Positions 15,702-23,144 of a DNA stretch of 37,061 nucleotides are shown here, piece by piece. The DNA is from an uncultured Lachnospiraceae bacterium (lineage in GTDB: Bacteria; Bacillota; Clostridia; Lachnospirales; Lachnospiraceae). The notes under the pieces were generated by a model. The model saw only the letters and a list, made by a program, of their open reading frames with translations, did no database searches and was not told the origin of the DNA. Each line of letters starts with the position of its first letter. Positions within the stretch are counted from its first letter, which is position 1. The stretch is from positions 1-37,061 of the forward strand of contig CAMOSN010000009.1 of the NCBI GenBank assembly GCA_946624935.1, given 5' to 3'. The position numbers were made by a program, and so were the translations under genes.

Positions 15702-17215
15702 GACGCTGCCCCTCCTTCCGTAGTAGTTCCTTTTTCCATGGCAAGCTCAAGGATCATCTCCTGAGTTACCTCTTCATTATTCAGTTCACCGGTCTTGCGG
15801 CCGTTGCACATTACCAGAATACGGTCCGCCATGCCCAGGATCTCCGGCATTTCGGAGGAGATCAGGATAATGGCGTAGCCCTGCTTCGCCAGGTCGCCCA
15901 TGATGCTGTAGATCTCGGCCTTCGCGCCTACATCCACGCCCTTGGTGGGCTCGTCCATGATCACGACCTTCATCTCCTGCGCCAGTGCCTTCGCCACGAC
16001 GACCTTCTGCTGATTGCCGCCCGAAAGCGAGCTTGCCGGCTGGAAGATGTCCACCGCCTTGGTGTCCACCTCCTCGAGCAGGTTCTTGGAGATCTCGCGC
16101 TCCTTCGGTTCATCATTGAAGAAGCCCTTCGCCAGCTTGCCGATCACCGGCAGCGTCACGTTTCTTCCAAGGCCCCAGCTCATGATCAGGCCTTCCTTCT
16201 GACGGTCCTCCGGCAGCAGGATGATACCCAGATCCATCGCGTCGGAGGGCTGTTTGATGTGGACTTCCTTCCCCTCCAGATACACCTTTCCGCTGTCGGG
16301 ATGCGTCACGCCGCACACAGCCTCCACGACCTCCGTACGGCCGGCGCCGACCAGTCCTGTAAAGCCCAGGATCTCACCGGCATGCACGGTAAAGGATACG
16401 TCCTTGAAATAACCGGTCCGGGACAGATGCTCGACGCGGAGCATTTCCTTGCCGATCTCCACCTGCGGCTTCGGGAACAGATCGGTGATCTCACGTCCGA
16501 CCATGGCCTTGATCAGATCCGCATTGGTGATCCCGTCCACATCGTAGGTGCCGATATACTGGGAATCCCGGAACACTGTCACGCGGGAGGCCAGCCGGTA
16601 CATATCCTCAAAACGATGTGAGATGAAAATGACCGATACGCCGGATTCGCGAAGCTGATCCACGATCCGGTAGAGTTCCTCCGACTCCGACTTGGTCAGG
16701 GACGCGGTCGGCTCGTCCAGGATGATGATCTTCGCATTGGTGGACAGCGCCTTCGCAATTTCCACCATCTGCTGCTCCGCCACAGAGAGCGTGCCCATTT
16801 CCGCAGTCGCGTCAAACTCGGCATGCATGCGCTTCAGCAGCTTGTTCGCTTCCTCATTCATGGTCTTCCACTGGATCATGCCATGCTTGATGATCTCATG
16901 GCCCATGAAGATATTTTCCGCCACGGTCAGGTCCGGATAGGAGGTCGCATGCTGATACACGGCTGCGATACCAGCTTCCTGGGCGTCCTTCGGCCCTTTG
17001 AAATCCACCTTTTTTCCGTAAAGGTACATTTCTCCTTCTTCTGCCTTGTGGACACCGGTGATCACCTTGATAAAGGTGGACTTTCCGGCACCGTTCTCTC
17101 CCATCAGAGCATGCACTTCACCGGGCCTGAGCTGAAACTGCACCCGGTTCAGCGCTTTCACGCCAGGGAAGATCTTCGTGATGCCTTTCAGCTCCAGAAC
17201 ATATTCTTCCGCCAT
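15698..17215 (-). CDS. CUT2 sugar ABC transporter ATPase, two domains
   Basis: A 505-residue fused ATPase of the RbsA/RhaT/MglA type. Domain 1 has Walker A GENGAGKST (39-47), a signature-like LSVAEQQ and Walker B IIILDEPTASL. Domain 2 has a degenerate Walker A, GLVGAGRTEV, a full LSGGNQQK signature and Walker B VVIMDEPTKGVD. This asymmetry is normal for CUT2 ATPases, where one site is catalytically weak. It powers sugar import through the two permeases downstream. The gene is 88 nt after the mutarotase-like gene and has AAGGAGAGAGG before its ATG. Confidence 0.93.
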   Translation of the reverse strand: MAEEYVLELKGITKIFPGVKALNRVQFQLRPGEVHALMGENGAGKSTFIKVITGVHKAEEGEMYLYGKKVDFKGPKDAQEAGIAAVYQHATSYPDLTVAENIFMGHEIIKHGMIQWKTMNEEANKLLKRMHAEFDATAEMGTLSVAEQQMVEIAKALSTNAKIIILDEPTASLTKSESEELYRIVDQLRESGVSVIFISHRFEDMYRLASRVTVFRDSQYIGTYDVDGITNADLIKAMVGREITDLFPKPQVEIGKEMLRVEHLSRTGYFKDVSFTVHAGEILGFTGLVGAGRTEVVEAVCGVTHPDSGKVYLEGKEVHIKQPSDAMDLGIILLPEDRQKEGLIMSWGLGRNVTLPVIGKLAKGFFNDEPKEREISKNLLEEVDTKAVDIFQPASSLSGGNQQKVVVAKALAQEMKVVIMDEPTKGVDVGAKAEIYSIMGDLAKQGYAIILISSEMPEILGMADRILVMCNGRKTGELNNEEVTQEMILELAMEKGTTTEGGAAS

Positions 17216-17303
17216 GCCTCTCTCCTTCCTGTAATGCTGCCTGTCATACTGCCCTTCTTATCGTTACTGCCTGTCTGTAAGCAGCTGTATCCTTCTATAT
17301 TTC

Positions 17304-18011
17304 TCAGTTATGATGTCCGATACACTGGATGTGCTTATGATGCGCACCGGAGATCCAGTCCACATCGTCCGTGTACCACTCCATGATCTCAAGCATCTTC
17401 ACTTCCCAGTCGATGGTCCCCTGCCTCGACTCTTCCGTCTCAGCCTCCTCCATGGTCACGTCGATCTCGTCGTATCCGAAGATATAGCGCTCCGCGTTCC
17501 AGATAGAGAAGTTGCTGTCGGGGCCGGGCGTGACCTTTCCGCCCCGGGCTTCCACCAGAGCGTCATGACGGCGTTTGTATTCTTCCTGATAATCTCCCTT
17601 CAGACGGGTGGCGAACACGCGGTGCCGGATCAGCTCCTTGTTCTCCCGCACGATGCCGAAGTCATGGTACATCAGGTGCATCTGCGCGTCCGGCGGGCTG
17701 ATCCACTCGGCCAGGTTCTCCAGCCTTTTCATGATGTCCGTGCAGACCGCCCGTTGCGCATCCGTAAGAGATACCGCTTTCTGCTGCTTCTGCTCCAGAA
17801 GCGCCGCTGCCGCGGCTTCACTCTCGTCCGGCGCCACGCAGCCCGTCTCATAATAGCCGAACACCAGCTCTTCGATGTTCCAGAGACTGAAGTTGTGCAC
17901 CTCCAGCTCGTCCAGAAGCGAAGTAAGTTCCTTCCACACTTCACCCACCGTCTGACGGAATGCATGGAAGCATCCTTCTCTGATCTTTAACGCAAATGCA
18001 TATCGTTCCAT
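17304..18011 (-). CDS. Tandem two-domain L-rhamnose-mutarotase-like protein
   Basis: A 235-residue protein made of two RhaM-like halves, each about the length of the ordinary 104-residue enzyme with an insert. Half 1 (1-~128) has YAFALKIREG, W26-K-E-L, HNFSLWN and EWISPPDAQMH. Half 2 (~129-235) has HRVFATRLK, EEYKRRH149, SNFSIWN and DWISGAHHKH. In the canonical enzyme the pattern is RRH-x3-W. Half 1 keeps the Trp but has V22 in place of His; half 2 keeps RRH but lacks the Trp. Start at 18011 with GAGG 8 nt upstream. It stands between the kinase and transporter genes, so it probably binds or epimerises the anomer of the imported sugar. Whether it is active is uncertain. Confidence 0.75.
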   Translation of the reverse strand: MERYAFALKIREGCFHAFRQTVGEVWKELTSLLDELEVHNFSLWNIEELVFGYYETGCVAPDESEAAAAALLEQKQQKAVSLTDAQRAVCTDIMKRLENLAEWISPPDAQMHLMYHDFGIVRENKELIRHRVFATRLKGDYQEEYKRRHDALVEARGGKVTPGPDSNFSIWNAERYIFGYDEIDVTMEEAETEESRQGTIDWEVKMLEIMEWYTDDVDWISGAHHKHIQCIGHHN

Positions 18012-18101
18012 CTGAATACCTCTTCTGCATTCCTGTTCTGCGGATCCTCCGGGATCCCACAGTATCGTCACATCAATTTCTGTCGCAGTCTCAGACCCTG
18101 C

Positions 18102-19553
18102 TCAGGCCTTGTACTCTTTCACGCCAAAGGATGTGTAAACGCATCTGCGCAGATCGAACAGATCCTTAAACACGCCGTCCGCGATCATCTGGCAGCCCAG
18201 ATTGCCGATCGCCGTCGCCTCGCCCGGTCCGGCCAGCACGGTCCGCCCGGTGATCTGCGCGGTCAGCTGATTGAGCCACACGGCATTGGAGCCGCCGCCC
18301 ACGATGTTGATCGTATCGAAATGCTTCCCGGTGATCTCCTCGAGCTGCTCGGTCGCCTCCTTATAGCACATGGCCAGCGAACGGTAAATGACTCTCGCCA
18401 GCTCCCACGGAGACCTGGGCACCTGCATGCCGGCCTCTTCGCAGGCCTTCTGGACTTCCGCGATCATGGAATCCGGCGCCAGGAAGCGCTCGTCATTGGC
18501 CGATACCAGTGAATCGATGGTCTCCTTCGAGGCCATGTCGCACAGGTTCGCGAAGGAATAGTCGTCCGCATCGGTGCGGCCTTCGTAAGCGTAGCCGTCC
18601 TCGAGCTCCTGCTTCACCGACTGGATCATCCACAGACCCATGATGTTCTTCAGGAAACGATACCGGTGATTGTAGCCGCCCTCATTGGTAAAGTTGGCTT
18701 CCATGGCTTCGACGCTCGTGTTCGCCTTCTCCAGTTCGCAGCCCATCAGTGACCAGGTACCGGAGGAGATGTACAGCGTATTCTCCGCCTCGGACGGAAC
18801 ACTCATCACCGCGGAACCGGTATCGTGGGTAGCGGGCAGGATCACCTTGCAGTTGAAGCCTACCTCTGCCTGCACCTCAGGCCGGAGCTCTCCGACCAGT
18901 GTTCCGGGCATCGATACATCCTGGAAGATCCGCTTCGGGAAGCCGAGCGTCTCGATCAGATCATAATCCCAGTTGTTGGTCTTCACGCTGATCAGCTGCC
19001 CCGTGGTCCCTTCCGTGTACTCCTGACGGGCCACGCCGGTCAGGCAGTAATGGAAGTAATCCGGCATCTGCAGAAGGGTGTGTGCCTTTTCAAGCTTTTC
19101 CGGCTCCTGCAGCTTTGCAGCCATCAGCTGGTAGATCGTATTGAAGGTCGCGTACTGGATTCCGGTGCGCTCGTACAGCTCCCGCTCCGGTACGATCTTA
19201 TAGACCTCTTCCTTCATGCCGTTCGTGCGGTGATCGCGATAACCGTAGCAGGGCTCGATCTTTTCGCCGTTCTCATCAAGCAGTACGTAGTCCACGCCCC
19301 AGGTGTCCACGCCCATCGATACCGGGATCTTTCCCGCTTCGGCGCATTTTTTCATGCCTTCCTTGATCTCGCGGAACAGACGGTCCGTATCCCAGATGCG
19401 GTGCGTCTCCCCGTTTACTTCGATTTTATCGTTCCCGTTCCAGAAGCGGTACATCTCCTCCAGAACGATCTTTCCGTCTTCCATGTGAGCCAGGATGTGG
19501 CGTCCCGAGGAAGCTCCCATATCTACCGCAAGATAATATTTTGTTTCACTCAT
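18102..19553 (-). CDS. rhaB: Rhamnulokinase-like FGGY sugar kinase
   Basis: A 483-residue FGGY-family kinase. The N-terminal ATPase motif DMGASSGR (11-18), the SMGVDTWGVDYVLLDENG block (substrate-lobe motif typical of rhamnulokinases) and the C-terminal IVGGGSNAVWLNQLTA with GEATAIGNLG are all present. Rhamnulokinase phosphorylates L-rhamnulose at O-1 with ATP; enzymes of this type accept some other ketoses. GGGAG lies 8 nt before ATG 19553; the frame extends 42 nt further up without a better site. First gene of the transporter operon, under its own promoter at 19616-19644. No L-rhamnose isomerase or RhaD is next to it, and a SorE-type gene is nearby, so its true substrate may be another ketose. 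Confidence 0.85.
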   Translation of the reverse strand: MSETKYYLAVDMGASSGRHILAHMEDGKIVLEEMYRFWNGNDKIEVNGETHRIWDTDRLFREIKEGMKKCAEAGKIPVSMGVDTWGVDYVLLDENGEKIEPCYGYRDHRTNGMKEEVYKIVPERELYERTGIQYATFNTIYQLMAAKLQEPEKLEKAHTLLQMPDYFHYCLTGVARQEYTEGTTGQLISVKTNNWDYDLIETLGFPKRIFQDVSMPGTLVGELRPEVQAEVGFNCKVILPATHDTGSAVMSVPSEAENTLYISSGTWSLMGCELEKANTSVEAMEANFTNEGGYNHRYRFLKNIMGLWMIQSVKQELEDGYAYEGRTDADDYSFANLCDMASKETIDSLVSANDERFLAPDSMIAEVQKACEEAGMQVPRSPWELARVIYRSLAMCYKEATEQLEEITGKHFDTINIVGGGSNAVWLNQLTAQITGRTVLAGPGEATAIGNLGCQMIADGVFKDLFDLRRCVYTSFGVKEYKA

Positions 19554-19615
19554 CGTGTGCTCTCCCTGTCTGCCGTGTTTTGATCCGTTTTGCATACGTA
19601 CTTCACAACAGAGTT

Positions 19616-19644
19616 ATTATACATCAAAATGCCCTTGCTGTCAT
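19616..19644 (-). promoter_or_regulatory. Promoter of the kinase-transporter operon
   Basis: On the minus strand ATGACA (19639-19644) and a perfect TATAAT (19616-19621) are spaced by 17 nt, giving a leader of about 55 nt. Just upstream an inverted repeat CCAGT-GAAA-ACTGG (19653-19666) could bind a regulator. Confidence 0.75.
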
Positions 19645-19906
19645 GTGATTTTCCAGTGAAAACTGGATATTATCACCATACCATTCTTCCCAATTCCGTT
19701 CAGAAGGAGCATTTGTGCCAATATCTGGTTCAACTTTAGCAAATTTCATGCAGAATGAAAAGTTACAATTCCCTGTGTTTGTCACATGGCCGGCAGACGC
19801 AGGTACCCTGACCGGCTTGCTCACGGCTCATGCCAGGGGAGTGCGCCGGTAATGATTCAGGGTCCCCGCCATACGGCGGTCCTGCAGCGGATATTCAGGC
19901 AAAAAG
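19645..19906. other. AT-rich gap with shared GTGACA-N12-TGTAAC motif
   Basis: The motif reads GTTACA (19762-19767), 12 nt, TGTCAC (19780-19785) on the plus strand, identical in layout to the one at 24403-24426 upstream of the lactaldehyde-reductase-type gene. A pair AACTTT/AAAGTT flanks ATTTCAT/ATGAAA next to it. A 66-codon open frame (19624-19824, minus) crosses the gap and runs into the promoter; it has no ribosome site and no recognisable domain, so I do not call it a gene. The gap is clearly more AT-rich than its neighbours. Confidence 0.5.
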
Positions 19907-19933
19907 AAAAAGGCTCCGGTAAAGAGCCTTTTT
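19901..19933 (-). terminator. Terminator of the three-oxidoreductase operon
   Basis: AAAAAGGCTC (19907-19916) and GAGCCTTTTT (19924-19933) form a 10-bp stem; on the minus strand a further T-run follows. It lies 18 nt after the stop of the shikimate-dehydrogenase-like gene and separates that operon from the kinase operon. Confidence 0.88.
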
Positions 19934-19951
19934 CTGTCCTGTTTTGTCCGC

Positions 19952-20806
19952 TTACGCAAATTCCTGCGCCAGCACCTTTTCCATCAGTTCCAGCGGAGCC
20001 TCCTGTCTGGTCCAGAGCGTAATGTTGCGGGCCCCCTGGCAGGCCAGCATTCCCAGTCCGCTCACTGTCTTTGCACCGCGCGCTTCTGCCTCCGTAAGGA
20101 ACGGCGTGACAGCCGGATTGAACACCACGTCGCTCACGACCATCCCGGCTTTGATCGTATCATAATCGATTGCCGGTTTGCTGCCGATGTCCGGCGCAAG
20201 GCCGACGGGCGTCGCATTGATGAGGATATCCGTATCCTCCGGGATCTTCTGTCCATCCTCCCACGCGAGAGCGGCAGCCTCAGCCTTCGAATTGCCGCGG
20301 ACAAGCTCCGCCAGTTCCTGTGCCTTCGCTTCGGTGCGATTAATGACCGTGATTTTCTTCGCCCCGGCAAGACCTGCCTCCACCGCGATCGCTCTCGCGG
20401 CGCCGCCGGCTCCGAGGATCGTGATCGTCTTTCCTTCGATCTGCTCTCCGGCATTTGCCAGAGCCTGGATAAAGCCCTTGCCGTCGGTGTTTTCACCGAA
20501 AAGCGTTCCATCCTCCCGCACCACGACGGTGTTCACCGCACCGATGATGGAGGCCGCCGGCGAAAGCTCGTCCAGCCAGGACAGCACAGCGATCTTATGG
20601 GGCATCGTCAGGTTGACGCCCTTCATGTGCAGCGCCTTCACAGCCCTCATCGCATCCGGAAAGTCTTCCTTCGTCACCTTCATCGTAATATAACGGAAAT
20701 TCTGGCCCATCGCCTCATAGGCCGCTTCCGTCATAACACCGGTCGGGTTGCCGTCCACCGGATCCCCGAATACACCGGTCAGCTCCGCTCTGTAATTCTT
20801 ACCCAT
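19952..20806 (-). CDS. Shikimate-dehydrogenase-like oxidoreductase, altered substrate motif
   Basis: A 284-residue AroE-fold protein. Conserved features are the catalytic K71 in NLTMPHK, N92, D108 in NTDGKG, the nucleotide loop GAGGAAR (132-138), NRTEAKA and GLGMLACQGA. The N-terminal substrate-binding motif, normally G-x-P-I-x-H-S-x-S-P, here reads GDPVDGNPTGVM: the two serines that hold the carboxylate of shikimate are N20 and T22. It may act on quinate or another cyclic polyol rather than in aromatic amino-acid synthesis. ATG 20806 is favoured since AAAGGG is 7 nt upstream; ATG 20812 is too close. It ends the Gfo/Idh-AKR-AroE-like operon, 17 nt after the AKR gene, which also points to a catabolic role. 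Confidence 0.82.
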   Translation of the reverse strand: MGKNYRAELTGVFGDPVDGNPTGVMTEAAYEAMGQNFRYITMKVTKEDFPDAMRAVKALHMKGVNLTMPHKIAVLSWLDELSPAASIIGAVNTVVVREDGTLFGENTDGKGFIQALANAGEQIEGKTITILGAGGAARAIAVEAGLAGAKKITVINRTEAKAQELAELVRGNSKAEAAALAWEDGQKIPEDTDILINATPVGLAPDIGSKPAIDYDTIKAGMVVSDVVFNPAVTPFLTEAEARGAKTVSGLGMLACQGARNITLWTRQEAPLELMEKVLAQEFA

Positions 20807-20823
20807 ACTCATACCCTTTCTCT

Positions 20824-21849
20824 CTATCCATTCCATCCGGTCCGGGAGATGGTGCCGTCCAGATCCCACAGGTCCTCCCATCCGGAAGCGCCCGGCCACA
20901 GGAAATTCTGTGCCTTGATGATCCTGCGGCCCGTGTCCGCTGCCTTCAGATCCTCCATCTCCTGCGGAGTAAGCGGATCCTCGGTGACGCAGCGCAGATT
21001 GCTTAAGTATTCCGCCTCGTATACGGAAAACGGGATCGGCATGTGGCCGCGCTGCACAGCCCATTTGATGCACACCAGCGCAGGATGCACGCCATGTGCC
21101 TGGGCGATCCGCTTCACCACCGGCATCTCCATCACCGCTACGTCATCCGGAAGCTTATCCCGGTCAGGCCTGGTCGGAGAGCCCAGCGGACAGAAGCCCA
21201 CCGGCAGGATATTGTTCTCTTTGCAGAAGTCAAACAGCTCGGGCTGCTGGAAGCCGGGATGCATCTCCACCTCATTGAACACCGGTTTGATCCGGCACAG
21301 CGGCAGCACCGCCTTCAGCTTCGGAAGCGTCATGTTCGAAACGCCGAGATAACGCACCAGACCGGCGTCCACCAGCCGCTCCATCTGGCGCCACGTCTCC
21401 ATGAATTCTTCAAGGATAAACGGCCTCGAATCCGGATTGCGGTAGTCCCGCGCACAGCCGGGCGGATGATAGTTCGGGAAGGGCCAGTGCACCATATACC
21501 CGTCCAGATAGTCCAGCTGCAGATCCTTCAGCGTCTTTGCCGCGGCGATCAGCACATCGCCTCTTCCGTGCATATCGTTCCACACCTTGGAGCTGATAAA
21601 CAGCTCCTCCCTCGGGATCGCTCCCTCTTCCATCGCTTCCTTCAGAGCCTGCCCGATCTGTGCCTCATTCTGATAAGCCGCCGCGCAGTCAAAAAAGCGG
21701 TAGCCCGCCAGCGCAGCGCCCTTCACAGCGCTGCTCACCTGCTCCGGTGTAAACCGGTCATTTCCGAAGGTCCCCATTCCGATCATGGGAATGCGCGTTC
21801 CATCTGGAAGTACGTGCATCGGGATCTTACCCGGATCGATTCGTTCCAT
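20824..21849 (-). CDS. Aldo/keto reductase
   Basis: A 341-residue NADPH-type aldo/keto reductase. The catalytic tetrad is visible: D54 and Y59 in RFFDCAAAYQNE, K88 in ISSKVWND and H121 in DGYMVHWPFPN. Further family blocks are RYLGVSNM, FNEVEMHPGFQQ, VGFCPLGSP and IPFSVYEAEYLSNL. It reduces an aldehyde or ketone group, substrate unknown. ATG 21849 has AAGGAGG just upstream, better than the ATG at 21870. It lies between the Gfo/Idh/MocA gene (47 nt) and the AroE-like gene (17 nt) in one operon; the three redox enzymes could work on successive steps of one compound. Confidence 0.9.
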   Translation of the reverse strand: MERIDPGKIPMHVLPDGTRIPMIGMGTFGNDRFTPEQVSSAVKGAALAGYRFFDCAAAYQNEAQIGQALKEAMEEGAIPREELFISSKVWNDMHGRGDVLIAAAKTLKDLQLDYLDGYMVHWPFPNYHPPGCARDYRNPDSRPFILEEFMETWRQMERLVDAGLVRYLGVSNMTLPKLKAVLPLCRIKPVFNEVEMHPGFQQPELFDFCKENNILPVGFCPLGSPTRPDRDKLPDDVAVMEMPVVKRIAQAHGVHPALVCIKWAVQRGHMPIPFSVYEAEYLSNLRCVTEDPLTPQEMEDLKAADTGRRIIKAQNFLWPGASGWEDLWDLDGTISRTGWNG

Positions 21850-21896
21850 TCTGTCCTCCTTTTCAGTCATTTCCGTTTTCAGAACTTATGCAGATC

Positions 21897-22877
21897 TCAG
21901 TCGATCCCCGGGAAACGGATCCCAAACTGCGCCCGGATGGCATCCATCTGGTGCATGATCTCCAGGGTCTCGCTGTGCGGCATTTCCGGACACTCGATAC
22001 GGCCTTCCTCGATGGCCTTTTTGCAGGCAAGGACCTCATACTCATAGCCGGTGATCTGCTCCGGCACCGCCCAGGTCTTCAGGATCTCCGGTGCGTTGCG
22101 GTCGGCGCCCCACAGCCGGATCTCGCTCGGATTGTTGATGTTCACGACCTCCAGATAGCCGTCCCGGCCATAGATGTATCCGGACCGGTCGGTCAGCGTG
22201 TACATCGTGGTGAACATGGAAGCCATCTTCCCGTTGTTGTAGGCGATGGTCACCGTGTCCTGCCCGTCCACGCCGGTGTCGGTCATCACACAGTGGGCAT
22301 GCATTTCGCGGATATCGTCCCCCAGGATCATGCTGGAGAAGTTCAGCGTATAGACGGTGAGATCCAGCAGGCATCCGCCGCACAGCTCAGGCCGCACCAT
22401 ACGTTCATTCATGTCGATCCGGTAACCCAGGTTCGAGGAGACCGTGCAGATCTCGCCGATGGCTCCGCCTGCAAGAATATCGTCGATCATCCTGCGGGAA
22501 GGCATGTAACGGGTCCAGATCGCCTCCGTCAGAAGCAGCTTCTTCTCCTCCGCCACCGCAAGCATCTCCCGCGCCTGCGCCTCGCTTGCGGCAAACGCTT
22601 TTTCGCAGAGCACATGCTTGCCGGCGTTCAGCGCCGCGATCGTCCACTGATGATGGTGCGAATGAGGAACCGCGATATATACAAGCTCCACCTTCGGATC
22701 GGCGAGCATATCGTCGTAAGAACCATAGGCCTTTTCAAAGCCGTACTCCTGCGCGTAGGCGCGGGCTTTTTCCACATCTCTGGATGCGATGGCGTACAGC
22801 TGCACGTCCTTCATTCCTCTTACCGTTTCGGCGAGCTTGCGGGCAATTCCTCCCGCGCCGAGAATGGAAAATCTCAT
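21897..22877 (-). CDS. Gfo/Idh/MocA-family dehydrogenase
   Basis: A 326-residue NAD(P)-dependent oxidoreductase. The Rossmann loop GAGGIAR is at residues 7-13, the strand-end SRD at about 32-34, a catalytic Lys at K93 in CEKAF (usual form EKP), and GGCLLDLTVYTLNF in the C-terminal substrate domain provides the Asp next to the usual His position, here Thr. It belongs with sugar or inositol dehydrogenases and trans-dihydrodiol dehydrogenase-like proteins. The substitution of Ala for Pro after the Lys and the D-x-T-V-Y variant make the substrate hard to guess. A strong AAGGAGG precedes ATG 22877; the open frame begins 72 nt earlier without a site. First gene of the operon. Confidence 0.88.
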   Translation of the reverse strand: MRFSILGAGGIARKLAETVRGMKDVQLYAIASRDVEKARAYAQEYGFEKAYGSYDDMLADPKVELVYIAVPHSHHHQWTIAALNAGKHVLCEKAFAASEAQAREMLAVAEEKKLLLTEAIWTRYMPSRRMIDDILAGGAIGEICTVSSNLGYRIDMNERMVRPELCGGCLLDLTVYTLNFSSMILGDDIREMHAHCVMTDTGVDGQDTVTIAYNNGKMASMFTTMYTLTDRSGYIYGRDGYLEVVNINNPSEIRLWGADRNAPEILKTWAVPEQITGYEYEVLACKKAIEEGRIECPEMPHSETLEIMHQMDAIRAQFGIRFPGID

Positions 22878-22988
22878 GGTAGTCCTCCTTCTTATTCCAA
22901 CCTGCCTTGGCACCGGCTTTCTCTCTTTCTCCGGTGCCTTCACCTGCATTCTACAACAATCTGATATCGCAGCTTCTCTGTTGTATTT

Positions 22989-23017
22989 AAGGTATCGGAT
23001 TCAATGCAGAATGTCAA
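22989..23017 (-). promoter_or_regulatory. Promoter of the three-oxidoreductase operon
   Basis: A perfect TTGACA (23012-23017) lies 17 nt from TACCTT (22989-22994), a poor -10 that suggests a need for activation. Immediately upstream, ATGTAAACGGT at 23022 resembles the first part of a CcpA cre site, and ATGTAAA with GGCAGCA is repeated at 23041. Confidence 0.5.
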
Positions 23018-23061
23018 CAAAATGTAAACGGTCCGGCAGCATGTAAAAAACGGCAGCACGC

Positions 23062-23092
23062 AAAAAAAAGCGGGCAGAATGCTCTGCCCGCT
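23062..23092 (-). terminator. Terminator of the alcohol-dehydrogenase gene
   Basis: AGCGGGCAGA (23069-23078) pairs perfectly with TCTGCCCGCT (23083-23092) around ATGC, and eight T follow on the minus strand. It lies 52 nt beyond the stop codon of the gene at 23145. Confidence 0.92.
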
Positions 23093-23144
23093 GCGGAGAA
23101 AAGGATCGCCGTCCTCCTCCCGATTCTGTTCTGTTTTTTAATTC

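Noticed and set aside
19624..19824. A 66-codon minus-strand frame before the kinase operon
   Set aside because: No ribosome site, no known domain, and it ends inside the kinase promoter. Kept only as a described gap with a repeat-like motif.
23022..23036. A CcpA cre site upstream of the three-oxidoreductase operon
   Set aside because: ATGTAAACGGT fits the left half, but the right half deviates at conserved positions; mentioned only as a resemblance.
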